Assembly (NCBI GenBank): GCA_902533445.1
Contig: CACALX010000007.1
Span: 1 to 64,000 of the forward strand
Source of the DNA: an uncultured Pelagibacteraceae bacterium
GTDB taxonomy: Bacteria; Pseudomonadota; Alphaproteobacteria; Pelagibacterales; Pelagibacteraceae
Length of the DNA: 64,000 nucleotides
Direction of reading: 5' to 3'
Shown: positions 17,864 to 27,396 of the stretch, piece after piece
How positions within the stretch are numbered: position 1 is the first letter of the stretch
Layout of the letters: each line of letters starts with the position of its first letter
The notes under the pieces: generated by a model
What the model saw: the letters and a program-made list of their open reading frames with translations, nothing else
The model's database searches: none
Told to the model about the DNA's origin: nothing
Position numbers and translations under genes: made by a program

Positions 17864-18607
17864 CTAATTGTAACTTACAAGGGGTTTATTACTTTTTATC
17901 CAAGATTGAATTCCACCTTCGAGAACATACACATTTGTAAAACCTAAATCTTCAGCAAATGCATTTCCTAAAATTTCAGCAGTTTTTCCATCATGACTTA
18001 TAAAAATTAATTCTATTCCTTGGGACTCAGCACCTGCCAAGGCTCTAATTTTGTCCATTAAATAAACATTAAACTTACCATTAATATCAAAAGCTGTTTC
18101 TTGAAACGATCCTTTAATGACACCAGTCTTTTTCCATTGATTATCGAGCCTAATATCCAATGCCACAGCATTTTCTTTTATTAATTTTTCTAGTTTTTCA
18201 TTGTTAATTTTTTCATAATTAGGACTCAAAACATCTAGAATTTTAAATTCAAAAATCAAATTTGAATTTGGTGGTATCAATTCACCCGCTCCCTTTTCAC
18301 CATAAGCCAGCTGTGCAGGTATTTTTATTTTTCTTTTTGATCCTTTATTTGTTCCTATTATTCCTTGTTCAAATCCTGGAATAACTTCTTTCATACCAAT
18401 TTGAAAAACTAAAGGTTTATCTTTACCAACATTAGTGTCAAAGACTGTTCCATCTTCAAAAAAACCTGTATATTCAATTTTTACCCAAGAATGATTTACA
18501 ACTTTTAAACCATCTCCTTTTGTATCATTAATGATTTCAATATTATCTGCTAAAAGAAAGTTAGTTTTTAAAAGTATTAAAATAATTATTAAAAAAATTT
18601 TTTTCAT
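17864..18607 (-). CDS. Exported FKBP-type prolyl isomerase fused to a rhodanese-like domain
   Basis: A 247-residue protein in three parts. Residues 1-20 are a signal peptide. Residues about 33-126 are an FKBP domain (VKIEYTGFFEDGTVFDTN, QIGMKEVIPGFEQGIIG, LAYGEKGAGELIPPNSNLIFEFKILDV). Residues about 135-245 are a rhodanese-like domain (AVALDIRLDNQW ... LEGGIQSW). The rhodanese active-site loop reads FISHDGKTA (202-210), with Ser-His where the catalytic Cys normally sits, so sulfur transfer is unlikely. It probably folds or binds proteins in the periplasm. It overlaps the monooxygenase gene by 4 bases. Confidence 0.9.
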   Translation of the reverse strand: MKKIFLIIILILLKTNFLLADNIEIINDTKGDGLKVVNHSWVKIEYTGFFEDGTVFDTNVGKDKPLVFQIGMKEVIPGFEQGIIGTNKGSKRKIKIPAQLAYGEKGAGELIPPNSNLIFEFKILDVLSPNYEKINNEKLEKLIKENAVALDIRLDNQWKKTGVIKGSFQETAFDINGKFNVYLMDKIRALAGAESQGIELIFISHDGKTAEILGNAFAEDLGFTNVYVLEGGIQSWIKSNKPLVSYN

Positions 18608-20202
18608 TTAAGAGATATATTAAAACCCTTATACATTTTTTTTCTAACTTTATTACAGATTTCTCTATACTGAGGCAATCCTGCTGGATAAGGTATAAAA
18701 GTTTTTGGTTTACCTGGAATATTATCACCTTTATACCAAGAATTTTTTGCTTTCATAAAAAGAGATTTTTTAGCTAGTGTATTAATTTTTTTTACCCAAT
18801 TTTCAGCTTCTTTAGCCTCAGGTTCAACTGAAAGACTATTTGATTTTTCTAAATATCTAATAAATTCTGAAATCCATTCTACATGTTGTTGAATTTGTGC
18901 AGGAACATTGGTTAATACTGAAGGACTACCAGGTCCAGATATTATAAAAAAATTTGGAAAATTTGGTATCATTAAGCCTAAATATGTTATCGGACCATTT
19001 TTCCAATATTTGTTTAATTTAATATTTTTTCTTCCAGTTAAATTTAAAGACAAAATAGGTCCTGAAAGCGCATCATAACCTGTTGCAAAAATTATTTTAT
19101 CAAATTTAAATTCCTCATTCTTTGTCTTTATCCCGTTTTTTGTAATATTAACAATTGGATTTTCCTTTAAATCAATTAAACGAACATTTTTTTTATTAAA
19201 TGTTTCAAAATAATCTGTGTTTAAAGTTGGTCTTTTTGAAGTAAATGGATGACCAAAATCTGTGAGCTTTTTTGCAATTTCTTTATCTTTAACAATATTT
19301 ATAATTTTTTCCTTTATATAATTTGAGACTATTTTATTGGCATTTAATTTTTTAGTTATATCGCCAAAACATGCTCTAAATGACAAACCTCCATTTAGCC
19401 ATGCTTTTTCTAAAATTTCTAATCTTTTACTCTCATTAAAATCAAAAATAGATTTTTTCGAAAATTTAAATGCATGACCACCAGGTGTCTTTGTAAGTAA
19501 ATTTTTAATTTGTTTGTAACTTTCTTTGGTATTTTTAATAAATGTTTTTGTAAGTTTTCTGTTTCTTGCAGGAACACTATAATTTGGTGTCCTTTGAAAT
19601 ACTGTGAGTGATTTTGCAGATTTTGCTACAACTGGGGCAATTTGTATTCCACTTGATCCTGTTCCAATTTGTGCAACTTTTTGATTTTTAAAACTTATTT
19701 TTTTATCTGGCCATCTTCCACTATGATACCATTCTCCTTTAAAACTTTTAATACCTTTGATATTTGGAATATTCGCTGCAGATAATGATCCGACTGCACT
19801 TATTAAATATTTGCAATAAAATACTTTTTTTTTATCTGTTTTTACTCTCCATAAATTTTTTTTATCTAGATAATCAGCTGAAATGACTTTATTGTTAAAA
19901 ATTATATCCTTTCTTAAGCTAAGCTTTCTCTCTACATATTTAAGATAACTCAGGATTTCTTTTTGCTTAGGATATCTTTCTTTCCACTTCCAATTTTTGT
20001 AAATTTCTTCAGAAAAAGTATAGCAATAAATATGGCTCTCGGTATCACATCTCGATCCTGGATATTTATTCCAATACCAAGTCCCTCCTACTTCTTTACC
20101 TTCTTCGATAACAAGTGTTTTTAAACCTAGTTGATCTCTACATTTATATAATTGATATAAGCCGGAAAAACCTGCTCCTATAATTATTGCATCTAAATAC
20201 AA
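18604..20202 (-). CDS. Flavin-dependent Baeyer-Villiger type monooxygenase
   Basis: A 532-residue flavoprotein. The FAD motif is IIGAGFSGL at 7-15, the NADP motif is IGTGSSGIQ near 176, and the Baeyer-Villiger fingerprint F-x-G-x3-H-x3-W-P appears as FKGEWYHSGRWPDK between them. The family uses NADPH and O2 to insert oxygen into ketones, or oxygenates S/N compounds. The natural substrate is unknown. The gene overlaps the FKBP-rhodanese gene by 4 bases and follows a PhyH-type dioxygenase after 8 bases, so two oxygenases share one operon. Confidence 0.9.
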   Translation of the reverse strand: MYLDAIIIGAGFSGLYQLYKCRDQLGLKTLVIEEGKEVGGTWYWNKYPGSRCDTESHIYCYTFSEEIYKNWKWKERYPKQKEILSYLKYVERKLSLRKDIIFNNKVISADYLDKKNLWRVKTDKKKVFYCKYLISAVGSLSAANIPNIKGIKSFKGEWYHSGRWPDKKISFKNQKVAQIGTGSSGIQIAPVVAKSAKSLTVFQRTPNYSVPARNRKLTKTFIKNTKESYKQIKNLLTKTPGGHAFKFSKKSIFDFNESKRLEILEKAWLNGGLSFRACFGDITKKLNANKIVSNYIKEKIINIVKDKEIAKKLTDFGHPFTSKRPTLNTDYFETFNKKNVRLIDLKENPIVNITKNGIKTKNEEFKFDKIIFATGYDALSGPILSLNLTGRKNIKLNKYWKNGPITYLGLMIPNFPNFFIISGPGSPSVLTNVPAQIQQHVEWISEFIRYLEKSNSLSVEPEAKEAENWVKKINTLAKKSLFMKAKNSWYKGDNIPGKPKTFIPYPAGLPQYREICNKVRKKMYKGFNISLK

Positions 20203-20210
20203 AATTTTAA

Positions 20211-20972
20211 TTAAATTATGTGGTTTTTAAAAATTTTACTTCCACCTTTATTTTCACCACTTACTAAATGTAGTTCTCTTTGTAGTGAATATCCTACTTT
20301 GTCTTCTATTGTTTTGGCGCCCACATGATCAAAAAAAGATGTAGCCGGCATATATCTATATGTAAGTCCCGCTCTTCTTTTTCCAGAATTGTTTGCTCTT
20401 GATCCATGAAATAAATAAACATCATGCAATGAAAACATTCCAGGTTTTAAATGCACTGATTTTGCTTTGTCTTTAATTTCATCAATATTTTTTAGAGTTT
20501 GATTCAAAGTAACATTTGTGGAATCTAGTGTGTTGTGTTCTGCCAACTTTCTATCTAAATGTGATCCAGGTATATACTGTAGTGGACCATTTTCTTCTGT
20601 GACTTCATCAATTGACAGCCAAACAGTCACTGATTCCAGTGGTTTTATGGGCCAGTACTCACCATCTTGGTGCCAAGGTGTCTCTTTTCCATTTTTTTCT
20701 TTTTTACAAAATAATGATGATCCCCAAAGAATTATATCTTCTCCGATCAATTGCTTAACCTCTCCTATAATTTCTGGAAACATTGCGAATTCCAAAAATT
20801 TACTATCTCTCTCATACAAACCACTTACAAATTCATTATTTTCATCTTTGTGATCTTCAAGGTATTTGTCTAAAGCTGAGTTTAAATCTTTTACTTTATC
20901 TGAGGATAATTGAGTTGAGCTTTTTACTAAGCCATCAAAGTTATAAGTTTTAATTTGATCAACTGAAAGCAT
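20211..20972 (-). CDS. Phytanoyl-CoA dioxygenase (PhyH) family 2-oxoglutarate/Fe(II) oxygenase
   Basis: A 253-residue double-stranded beta-helix oxygenase. The facial triad is H101-x-D103 (TPWHQDGEYW) and H189 (YLFHGSRANNS), with Arg199/200 positioned to bind 2-oxoglutarate. NGPLQYIPGSHLDRKL matches the PhyH core. It hydroxylates a small molecule in the cytosol; the substrate is unknown. First gene of the PhyH-BVMO-FKBP run. Its promoter lies in the 97-base gap shared with the divergent PanB-like gene. Confidence 0.86.
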   Translation of the reverse strand: MLSVDQIKTYNFDGLVKSSTQLSSDKVKDLNSALDKYLEDHKDENNEFVSGLYERDSKFLEFAMFPEIIGEVKQLIGEDIILWGSSLFCKKEKNGKETPWHQDGEYWPIKPLESVTVWLSIDEVTEENGPLQYIPGSHLDRKLAEHNTLDSTNVTLNQTLKNIDEIKDKAKSVHLKPGMFSLHDVYLFHGSRANNSGKRRAGLTYRYMPATSFFDHVGAKTIEDKVGYSLQRELHLVSGENKGGSKIFKNHII

Positions 20973-21069
20973 TTTAAAATATAGTGAATATTAACTTTAA
21001 TGTCAAATTTTAAGTTTATTAAATATATATAATGTCTATATTCAATTTTTATATTGCTAATGTTTCAGA

Positions 21070-21888
21070 ATGAAAAAAATTTATACTTGGTCGGCTAAAC
21101 CTGCTGAACGAAATCTAACTGTTAATGATCTTAAATCTTCTAAAGGAAAAAAAAAATTTACTCAAGTTAGGGCAAATACATTTGATGAAGCTTTTGCAGC
21201 AGAAGAAGCTGGTATTGATATGATTGTTGCAAATGCAAGAAATATTATTGAAGTTAGAAAAGGTTCAAATAATTTATTCTTAACAGCGTCATTATTTTGG
21301 GAGGAATTTGTTACTAAAAAAGAAATTTTAAAAGGTGCGTTTAAAGCATTAGAAAATGGAGCTGACGCAATTTTTACTCCGAGAAACCCTAAAGTTATAG
21401 AAATGTTATCTAATGAAGATATTCCTGTTATGGGTCATCTTGGTTTAGTTCCAAGAAAATCATCTTGGTTTGGTGGTTTAAGAGCTATCGGTAAAACTCC
21501 AAAAGAAGCTTATGAGCTTTTCCAAAAATTTAAAGATTTAGAAAATGCAGGAGCCTTTGCAGTAGAAGGTGAAGTCATCCCAGAGAATGTAATGAAAGAA
21601 ATTTCAAATAGAACAAGTATGATAACTGTGTCTATGGGCTCAGGTAAAAAAACTGATGTTATATATTTATTTATGGAAGATATTTGTGGTGATACTCCAA
21701 TACCACCTAGGCATGCGAAAGCCTACGGAAATTTATTAAAACTTAAACAACAAGTAAATATTGAAAGATTAAAAGCATTAAAAGCTTTTAAAAAAGATGC
21801 ATTAAGTGGAAAATTCCCTCAAAAAAAACAATCAGTAAATATAAGCAACCAAGAATTTAAAAAATTTTTTAATTTACTGAATTCATAG
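21070..21888 (+). CDS. Divergent PanB-like (ketopantoate hydroxymethyltransferase superfamily) protein
   Basis: A 272-residue TIM-barrel protein of the PEP mutase/PanB superfamily. The stretch IPVMGHLGLVPRKSSWFGG (118-136) and the catalytic-Glu region GAFAVEGEVIPE (161-172, E168) are clearly PanB-like. However, the position of the first PanB metal ligand (usually VGDS) reads VANARN at 53-58, and the second (usually DMPF) reads LTASLFW at 71-77. Both metal-binding Asp appear lost, so it may not make ketopantoate. A GMC oxidoreductase follows after 34 bases on the same strand. Confidence 0.8.
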   Translation: MKKIYTWSAKPAERNLTVNDLKSSKGKKKFTQVRANTFDEAFAAEEAGIDMIVANARNIIEVRKGSNNLFLTASLFWEEFVTKKEILKGAFKALENGADAIFTPRNPKVIEMLSNEDIPVMGHLGLVPRKSSWFGGLRAIGKTPKEAYELFQKFKDLENAGAFAVEGEVIPENVMKEISNRTSMITVSMGSGKKTDVIYLFMEDICGDTPIPPRHAKAYGNLLKLKQQVNIERLKALKAFKKDALSGKFPQKKQSVNISNQEFKKFFNLLNS

Positions 21889-21922
21889 ATTATTCAATTT
21901 TTTTACTTTATAAGCAACTGAA

Positions 21923-23518
21923 ATGGAAAGCTTTGACTTTATAATTCTTGGAGCAGGATCAGCTGGTTGTGTCCTAGCAAATAGATTATCTGAAAACCCT
22001 AATCACAAAGTATTATTACTTGAGGCAGGTGGAAAAGATAACTATCCATGGATTCATATCCCAGTTGGTTATTTTAAAACTATGCATAACCCTGATGTTG
22101 ATTGGTGCTACAAAACTGAACCTGATGAAACTATGAACAATATTTCTATAAGGTATCCTAGAGGAAAAACCTTAGGAGGAAGTTCTTCAATTAACGGACT
22201 TTTGTATATTAGAGGACAACACAGAGATTATGACCTTTGGCGACAATCAGGAAACACTGGGTGGAGCTGGGATGATGTTCTCCCCTATTTTAAAAAGGCT
22301 GAAAACCAAGAAAGAGGTGCAAATGAATTTCATGGTGTAGGTGGTCCTCTTTCTGTATCAGATCAAAGAATACAACTACCTTTACTAAATGAGTTTCAAA
22401 ATGCTGCTGAGGAATTTGGAATTCCAAAAACTAAAGATTTTAATACAGGTGACAATCATGGTTGTGGATATTTTCAAGTAACTGAAAAAGATGGATTTAG
22501 ATGTAGTACAGCGGTTGGATACCTTAAACCAATTAAAAATAGAAAAAATTTAAAAATCATAACAAAAGCTCATGTAAAAAAAATAAATTTTGAAAACAAA
22601 ATAGCTAATGAAGTAGAGTTTTGGCAGGAAAATGAATTAAAAAAAGTAAAAGTTCTAAAAGAGGTAATTCTTTCTTCAGGAGCAATTGGTTCTCCCCAAA
22701 TTTTACAAGTATCAGGAATTGGAAATCCTGAGCTTTTAAAAAATTTAGGAATTGATGTCATTCATCAATTAAATGGTGTTGGAGAAAATTTACATGATCA
22801 TTTGATGTTTAGACCAATCTATAAAATTAACGGCATTAAATCTTTAAATAAAAAAGTTAATAGCTTGTTTGGAAAATTAATGATTGGTTTAGAATATATT
22901 TTTAAAAGAAGTGGTCCAATGACTATGGGTGCAAGCCAATTATGCATGTTTGCGAAAAGTGATCCATCTTTGGAATTACCAGATTTACAATGGCATGTTC
23001 AGCCAATGAGCATGGACACTCTTGCTGCAACAAAAAATCATGATTTTCACGCTTTTACCCCTACTGTTTCAAATGTTAGACCAACAAGTAGAGGTTATGT
23101 GCGAGTAGTTGATAAAGACTCAAGAACTTATGCAAAAATTAAACAAAACTATCTTTCTACTGATCACGATAGAATGGTAGCTGCCAAAGGGCTAAAATTA
23201 ACTAGAAAGATAGTAATGGAATCAGAAACTTTTAAAAAATATTCGCCAGAGGAATATAGGCCTGGTATTCATATTAATGATGATGAGGAGCTAGTCAAAG
23301 AGGCATCTAATTTTGCACAAACCATCTTTCATCCTGTCGGTACATGTAAGATGGGGCAAGATGAAATGTCAGTTGTAGATGAAAAATTAAAAGTTAGAGG
23401 AATAGAAAATCTTAGAGTTATTGATGCATCAATAATGCCAAACATTACTTCAGGAAATACTAACGCACCTACGATTATGATTGCAGAAAAAGGTGCTGAC
23501 ATGATACTACAACAATAA
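21923..23518 (+). CDS. GMC family FAD-dependent oxidoreductase (choline dehydrogenase-like)
   Basis: A 531-residue enzyme. The FAD motif is [19 protein letters not shown] at the N terminus, the GMC signature [20 protein letters not shown] is at about 80-100, and the second signature [17 protein letters not shown] is near 255. The catalytic His is in [10 protein letters not shown]. It oxidises an alcohol to an aldehyde. It resembles BetA, but the N-terminal arrangement is shared by many alcohol dehydrogenases of this family, so choline should not be assumed. The stop overlaps the terC start (TAATG). Confidence 0.92.
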   Translation: MESFDFIILGAGSAGCVLANRLSENPNHKVLLLEAGGKDNYPWIHIPVGYFKTMHNPDVDWCYKTEPDETMNNISIRYPRGKTLGGSSSINGLLYIRGQHRDYDLWRQSGNTGWSWDDVLPYFKKAENQERGANEFHGVGGPLSVSDQRIQLPLLNEFQNAAEEFGIPKTKDFNTGDNHGCGYFQVTEKDGFRCSTAVGYLKPIKNRKNLKIITKAHVKKINFENKIANEVEFWQENELKKVKVLKEVILSSGAIGSPQILQVSGIGNPELLKNLGIDVIHQLNGVGENLHDHLMFRPIYKINGIKSLNKKVNSLFGKLMIGLEYIFKRSGPMTMGASQLCMFAKSDPSLELPDLQWHVQPMSMDTLAATKNHDFHAFTPTVSNVRPTSRGYVRVVDKDSRTYAKIKQNYLSTDHDRMVAAKGLKLTRKIVMESETFKKYSPEEYRPGIHINDDEELVKEASNFAQTIFHPVGTCKMGQDEMSVVDEKLKVRGIENLRVIDASIMPNITSGNTNAPTIMIAEKGADMILQQ

Positions 23519-24111
23519 TGTTTGCAGAATTTTTTACTCCCGAACAAATTGCTATTTTAACACAAATAATTTTTATTGATTTAGTACTAGCTGGTGACAA
23601 TGCCATAATAATTGGAATGGTAGCTTCAAAATTTCCTCTTGAGCAAAGGAAGAAGGTTATATTTTGGGGAATTGGTGGTGCAGTAATTTTAAGAATAATA
23701 TTAACGTTACTAACAGCTTATTTGTTACAAATTACTGGACTAAGACTTATTGGAGGAATTTTACTTCTTTATATTGTTTACAAACTATATGTTGATGTAA
23801 TTAAAGGATCAGACTCTGAAGAAGATATAAAAGTAGATAACTCAAGCTTTTTAAAAGCAATTTGGACTGTATTACTTGCTGATTTTACAATGAGTTTAGA
23901 TAATGTTTTAGGTGTTGCTGGTGCTGCAGGTGATCATTATGGATTACTTGTGTTTGGATTAGTTCTGTCAATTGTTTTAATGGCAACTGCTGCAACATTA
24001 ATTTCTGGATGGATAAAAAAATACAAATGGATTGCATGGGTTGGGTTATTAGCAATATTAATAGTAGCTGTTGAGTTGATTTATACAGATATTAAAATAA
24101 TATTCTTTTAA
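23518..24111 (+). CDS. TerC/YjbE family integral membrane protein
   Basis: A 197-residue protein with seven hydrophobic segments. Two conserved acidic motifs in membrane helices mark the TerC family: LAGDNAIIIGM near residue 22 and TMSLDNVLGVAGAAG near 122. TerC-like proteins are implicated in metal (Mn2+) export or metal loading of exported proteins. Its ATG overlaps the stop of the GMC gene, and its stop overlaps the ATG of the next SDR gene, both as TAATG, so translation is probably coupled. Confidence 0.9.
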   Translation: MFAEFFTPEQIAILTQIIFIDLVLAGDNAIIIGMVASKFPLEQRKKVIFWGIGGAVILRIILTLLTAYLLQITGLRLIGGILLLYIVYKLYVDVIKGSDSEEDIKVDNSSFLKAIWTVLLADFTMSLDNVLGVAGAAGDHYGLLVFGLVLSIVLMATAATLISGWIKKYKWIAWVGLLAILIVAVELIYTDIKIIFF

Positions 24112-24869
24112 TGTATCTTCAAAAAATTAATCTTAAAAATAAGTACGCACTAGTTACTGGTGCTGGAAAAGGACTGGGCAGAGCTTGTTCCATTGCACTT
24201 GCAGAAGCTGGGGCAACTGTAATAGCATTAAGCAGAACTCATTCTGATTTAAATAAATTAGGAAAAGATATTAAAAAAATTAAAGGTAAAGTAATTAAAG
24301 TTCCTTGTGATGTAATGAATTATAAAGATCTAAAATCAAAATTAGAAAAAATCAAAATTATTGATGTCTTAGTAAACAATGCTGGGACTAATATTCCTGA
24401 GCCTTTTGAAAAAATTAAACAAAAAAGTATGAACTACTTAGTAGATTTAAATCTAAAAGCTGCATTTAATGTTGCACAATTAGTAGTTAAGAAAATGCTT
24501 AAAAATAAAAAGAGACCTGGCTCTATTATTAATATGTCTTCCCAATTAGGTCATGTTGGTATGGGCGGGAGAAATGTTTACAATATGACTAAATTTGGGA
24601 TTGAAGGTTTGACGAAAGGTATGGGTGTAGAGTTAGCTAAAAGAAATATAAGAGTTAACACAGTAGCTCCTACGTTTGTTGAAACTCCAATGGTTAAAAA
24701 TTTCTTTAAAAATAAAAAATTTAAAAAACTAGCACTTGGAAATATTCCAATGGGAAAAGCAGCAACTGAAAGTGATGTAGCAACAACAGTTTGTTTCTTA
24801 GCCTCACCTGCTTCCTCAATGATAACTGGAACATCAATTATAATAGATGGTGGATGGACAGCTCAGTAA
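24111..24869 (+). CDS. SDR family oxidoreductase (gluconate 5-dehydrogenase-like)
   Basis: A 252-residue classical SDR. The cofactor motif is TGAGKGLGRA near residue 17, NNAGTN near 90, catalytic Ser in IINMSSQLG and Tyr/Lys in YNMTKFG. It ends GTSIIIDGGWTAQ. It resembles gluconate 5-dehydrogenase or 3-oxoacyl reductase-like SDRs; the substrate is not determinable. Its start codon overlaps the terC stop and its 3' end overlaps the M23 peptidase gene by 16 bases. Confidence 0.88.
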   Translation: MYLQKINLKNKYALVTGAGKGLGRACSIALAEAGATVIALSRTHSDLNKLGKDIKKIKGKVIKVPCDVMNYKDLKSKLEKIKIIDVLVNNAGTNIPEPFEKIKQKSMNYLVDLNLKAAFNVAQLVVKKMLKNKKRPGSIINMSSQLGHVGMGGRNVYNMTKFGIEGLTKGMGVELAKRNIRVNTVAPTFVETPMVKNFFKNKKFKKLALGNIPMGKAATESDVATTVCFLASPASSMITGTSIIIDGGWTAQ

Positions 24870-25654
24870 TAAATAGATTTTTTCTAATATTTTTCTTTTT
24901 TTTTTCAACTGCAAACGCGATAGAATTTCAAGGTAAATTCTTACAAGGTCATTTTATTTTAGGGAAAACAAATCCTGGTGCTAAGATAATTGTTGGAAAA
25001 AAAGAGGTAAGAGTATCAAAAGATGGTTTTTTTGTTTTTGGCATTGATAGAGATCAAAAATACGATCTTATTTTTACAAAAATCTTTGATGGAAAAAAAA
25101 CTACAATAACTAAAAAAGTTTTAAAAAGAAAATACAACATTCAAAGAATAGATGGCTTGGAAGAAAGCAAAGTAACCCCACCCGAGTCAGTCTATAAAAG
25201 AATAAAAAAAGAAAACAATGCAATTGGTGAAGCAAGAGCAATTAATTCTGAATTACAGTTTTTTAAACAAAAATTTATAATGCCTGTTGAAGGTATAATA
25301 AGTGGTGTTTATGGTAGTCAAAGAATTTTAAATGGTAAACCTAGATGGCCACATTACGGAATTGATATAGCTGCAAAACAAGGGACGATGATAAAATCCT
25401 CAGGATCAGGATTAGTTACAATGGCAAAAGATGACTTGTACTACACAGGAGGAACGGTAATCATGGATCATGGTCATGGAATTTCTACTATTTATTCTCA
25501 CCTAGAAAGTGTTTTGGTTTCTGTAGGTGATTTAATAAATCAAGGTGATATTATTGGAACTGTAGGATCAACAGGAAGATCTACGGGACCTCATCTAGAT
25601 TTTAGAATAAATTGGTTCCAAACAAGATTGGATCCAATGTCTGTCTTAAAATAA
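24854..25654 (+). CDS. M23 family metallopeptidase (LytM domain), exported
   Basis: Taking the ATG at 24854 gives 266 residues starting MDSSVINRFFLIFFFFFSTANA, a convincing signal peptide. An upstream Met would add residues encoded inside the SDR gene and is unlikely. The C-terminal LytM domain has PHYGIDIAAKQGTMIKSSGSG (H-x3-D), then YSHLESVLVSVGD, and finally GPHLDFRINWF. The last metal-ligand motif is H-L-D instead of H-L-H, a variant also seen in other proteobacterial M23 proteins. It cleaves, or regulates cleavage of, peptidoglycan cross-bridges in the periplasm. Confidence 0.88.
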   Translation: MDSSVINRFFLIFFFFFSTANAIEFQGKFLQGHFILGKTNPGAKIIVGKKEVRVSKDGFFVFGIDRDQKYDLIFTKIFDGKKTTITKKVLKRKYNIQRIDGLEESKVTPPESVYKRIKKENNAIGEARAINSELQFFKQKFIMPVEGIISGVYGSQRILNGKPRWPHYGIDIAAKQGTMIKSSGSGLVTMAKDDLYYTGGTVIMDHGHGISTIYSHLESVLVSVGDLINQGDIIGTVGSTGRSTGPHLDFRINWFQTRLDPMSVLK

Positions 25655-25670
25655 TTTTTACAAAATAAAA

Positions 25671-26531
25671 ATGAATTATAAATCAAAAGAAAAAATAGGA
25701 ATTATTTTTGGAATAATTGCATACTTTTCATTTTCAATTCTAGATGCAATTCAAAAAACAGCTGTAATACACTACTCTATATTTCAATTATTATTTATTA
25801 AATATACTTTTGTACTATTGTTAAGTTTGATAGAGGCAAAAAGAGCTAACAATAATAATTTTTATAAATCTAATAATTTAAAGCTTCAAATTGTCAGAAG
25901 TTTATTATCAATATTGGAGTCTGGTTTTTTTGTCTTATCTTTTAAATATTTATCTTTAGCTAATGCACATAGCATAGGTGCGTTAGCTCCTATCATTATA
26001 GTTGTTTTGTCAGTATTCATTTTGAATGAAAAAGTTTCAATCAAAACATGGATAGCAATCTTTGTTGGTTTCATCGGAGTGTTAATAATAATTAGACCTG
26101 CATCTGATGTATTTAATATCAATTCTTTCATTCCATTATTGGCTGCTTTTTTTCTAGGCCTATATCAAATAGCTACAAAAAAAATTACTGAATATGATGC
26201 TCCAGAAGTATCATTATTCTATTCTTCTTTAGTAGGTATTTTTATCACTTCAATAATGGCATTTAGTTTTTGGCAACCAGTAGATATTAAATCTTTATAT
26301 TTCTTTTTACCAATTGGTTTGTTTTTTTCATTGGGTATTTATTTTCAAATATTGGCTTTGAAAAACGCAAGAGCTAGCATAATTCAACCATTTCATTACA
26401 CTTTAATTTTTTGGGCAATCATTTTTGGATTTTTCTTTTACTACGATATCCCAGATTTATTTACTATTATAGGTGCAATAATAATTACAACTTCGGGAAT
26501 ATTTGTTATTAATCAAACATCAAACAAATAA
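25671..26531 (+). CDS. EamA/DMT family transporter
   Basis: A 286-residue membrane protein with ten hydrophobic helices in two EamA repeats. The first repeat includes YFSFSILDAIQKTA and the KYLSLANAHSIGALAPIIIVVLS segment, and the second ends LKNARASIIQPFHYTLIFWA. It is likely a metabolite exporter or importer. It lies 16 bases after the M23 peptidase and 13 bases before the hydratase-like gene, all on the plus strand. Substrate unknown. Confidence 0.87.
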   Translation: MNYKSKEKIGIIFGIIAYFSFSILDAIQKTAVIHYSIFQLLFIKYTFVLLLSLIEAKRANNNNFYKSNNLKLQIVRSLLSILESGFFVLSFKYLSLANAHSIGALAPIIIVVLSVFILNEKVSIKTWIAIFVGFIGVLIIIRPASDVFNINSFIPLLAAFFLGLYQIATKKITEYDAPEVSLFYSSLVGIFITSIMAFSFWQPVDIKSLYFFLPIGLFFSLGIYFQILALKNARASIIQPFHYTLIFWAIIFGFFFYYDIPDLFTIIGAIIITTSGIFVINQTSNK

Positions 26532-26544
26532 ATTAAAAAAAAAT

Positions 26545-27321
26545 ATGGCAAAAACACTTAAAGATAAAATTTCTGATAAATTAGTAAATGCTTTTTTAAC
26601 AAATAAAATTATTTCACCAATACCTAGTAAATTTACAAAAAAACTTACTGAAGCGGACAAATTTAGAAAATTTTGTGAGAGCAAAATTAAAGATCCAATT
26701 GTAGGTTTTAAAGCTGGTGGAACAGGAATTCCATTAATGAAAAAACTAAAAGAAAAAGAACCATTTATTGCTTCTGTTTTTAAGAAGAATTTAATTAAAA
26801 GTGGAAAAAAAGTAAAAATAAATAAATCCACTTTAGGAATTGAACTTGAAGTTTGTTATTTAATAAAAAAAACTTTTTTTTCATCAAAAGGCAAAATAAC
26901 TAACAATAATGTAACAAAATATATTTCTCACATGGCGCCTTGTATTGAGGTTGTTGGATACAGGCAAAAAAGAAAAGGTATTACCTCTTTTGGGGATTTA
27001 AGCAGTGATTTTGGTGGAAATATTAAATTTTTAATAGGACAAAAGAAAAAATTTAAAAAAATTAATATAGGTAATTTAAAAACGAATATTGCTAATAAAA
27101 AAGCTAGGCAAAGTGTAGATGGAAATACTGGTGCTGTTTATATCAATCCAATAAATTCTTTAAGATTTGTTTTAAATAAAGTTAAAAAAGATAAAACAAT
27201 TTTAGATAAAGATTTTTATGTTTTTACCGGATCTACAGTTGGAGTTGTCCCAATAGTTAAAAAAGGAATACATTCTGCTAAAATTGAAAAACTTGGATCT
27301 GTAAGAGCAATAATTACATAA
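26545..27321 (+). CDS. 2-keto-4-pentenoate hydratase / FAH superfamily protein
   Basis: ATG at 26545 gives 258 residues (MAKTLKDKISDKLVNAFLTN). An earlier in-frame ATG lies within the DMT gene and is not needed. The motif GIELEVCYLIKK near residue 95-106 corresponds to the metal-binding E-x-E of MhpD-type hydratases, and APCIEVVGYRQ follows, as in that family. It hydrates 2-keto-4-pentenoate or decarboxylates 4-oxalocrotonate in catechol meta-cleavage, but no other meta-cleavage genes are nearby, so the real substrate is uncertain. Confidence 0.78.
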   Translation: MAKTLKDKISDKLVNAFLTNKIISPIPSKFTKKLTEADKFRKFCESKIKDPIVGFKAGGTGIPLMKKLKEKEPFIASVFKKNLIKSGKKVKINKSTLGIELEVCYLIKKTFFSSKGKITNNNVTKYISHMAPCIEVVGYRQKRKGITSFGDLSSDFGGNIKFLIGQKKKFKKINIGNLKTNIANKKARQSVDGNTGAVYINPINSLRFVLNKVKKDKTILDKDFYVFTGSTVGVVPIVKKGIHSAKIEKLGSVRAIIT

Positions 27322-27396
27322 TATTTTAATATTAAGGATAATTTTATTTATAGAATAGGTATGTAAAAATAAGACAATCATGTTTTTTTAAAATTT

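Noticed and set aside
24791-24853. Longer start for the M23 peptidase
   Set aside because: The added residues are the SDR gene read in another frame; ATG at 24854 gives a clean signal peptide.
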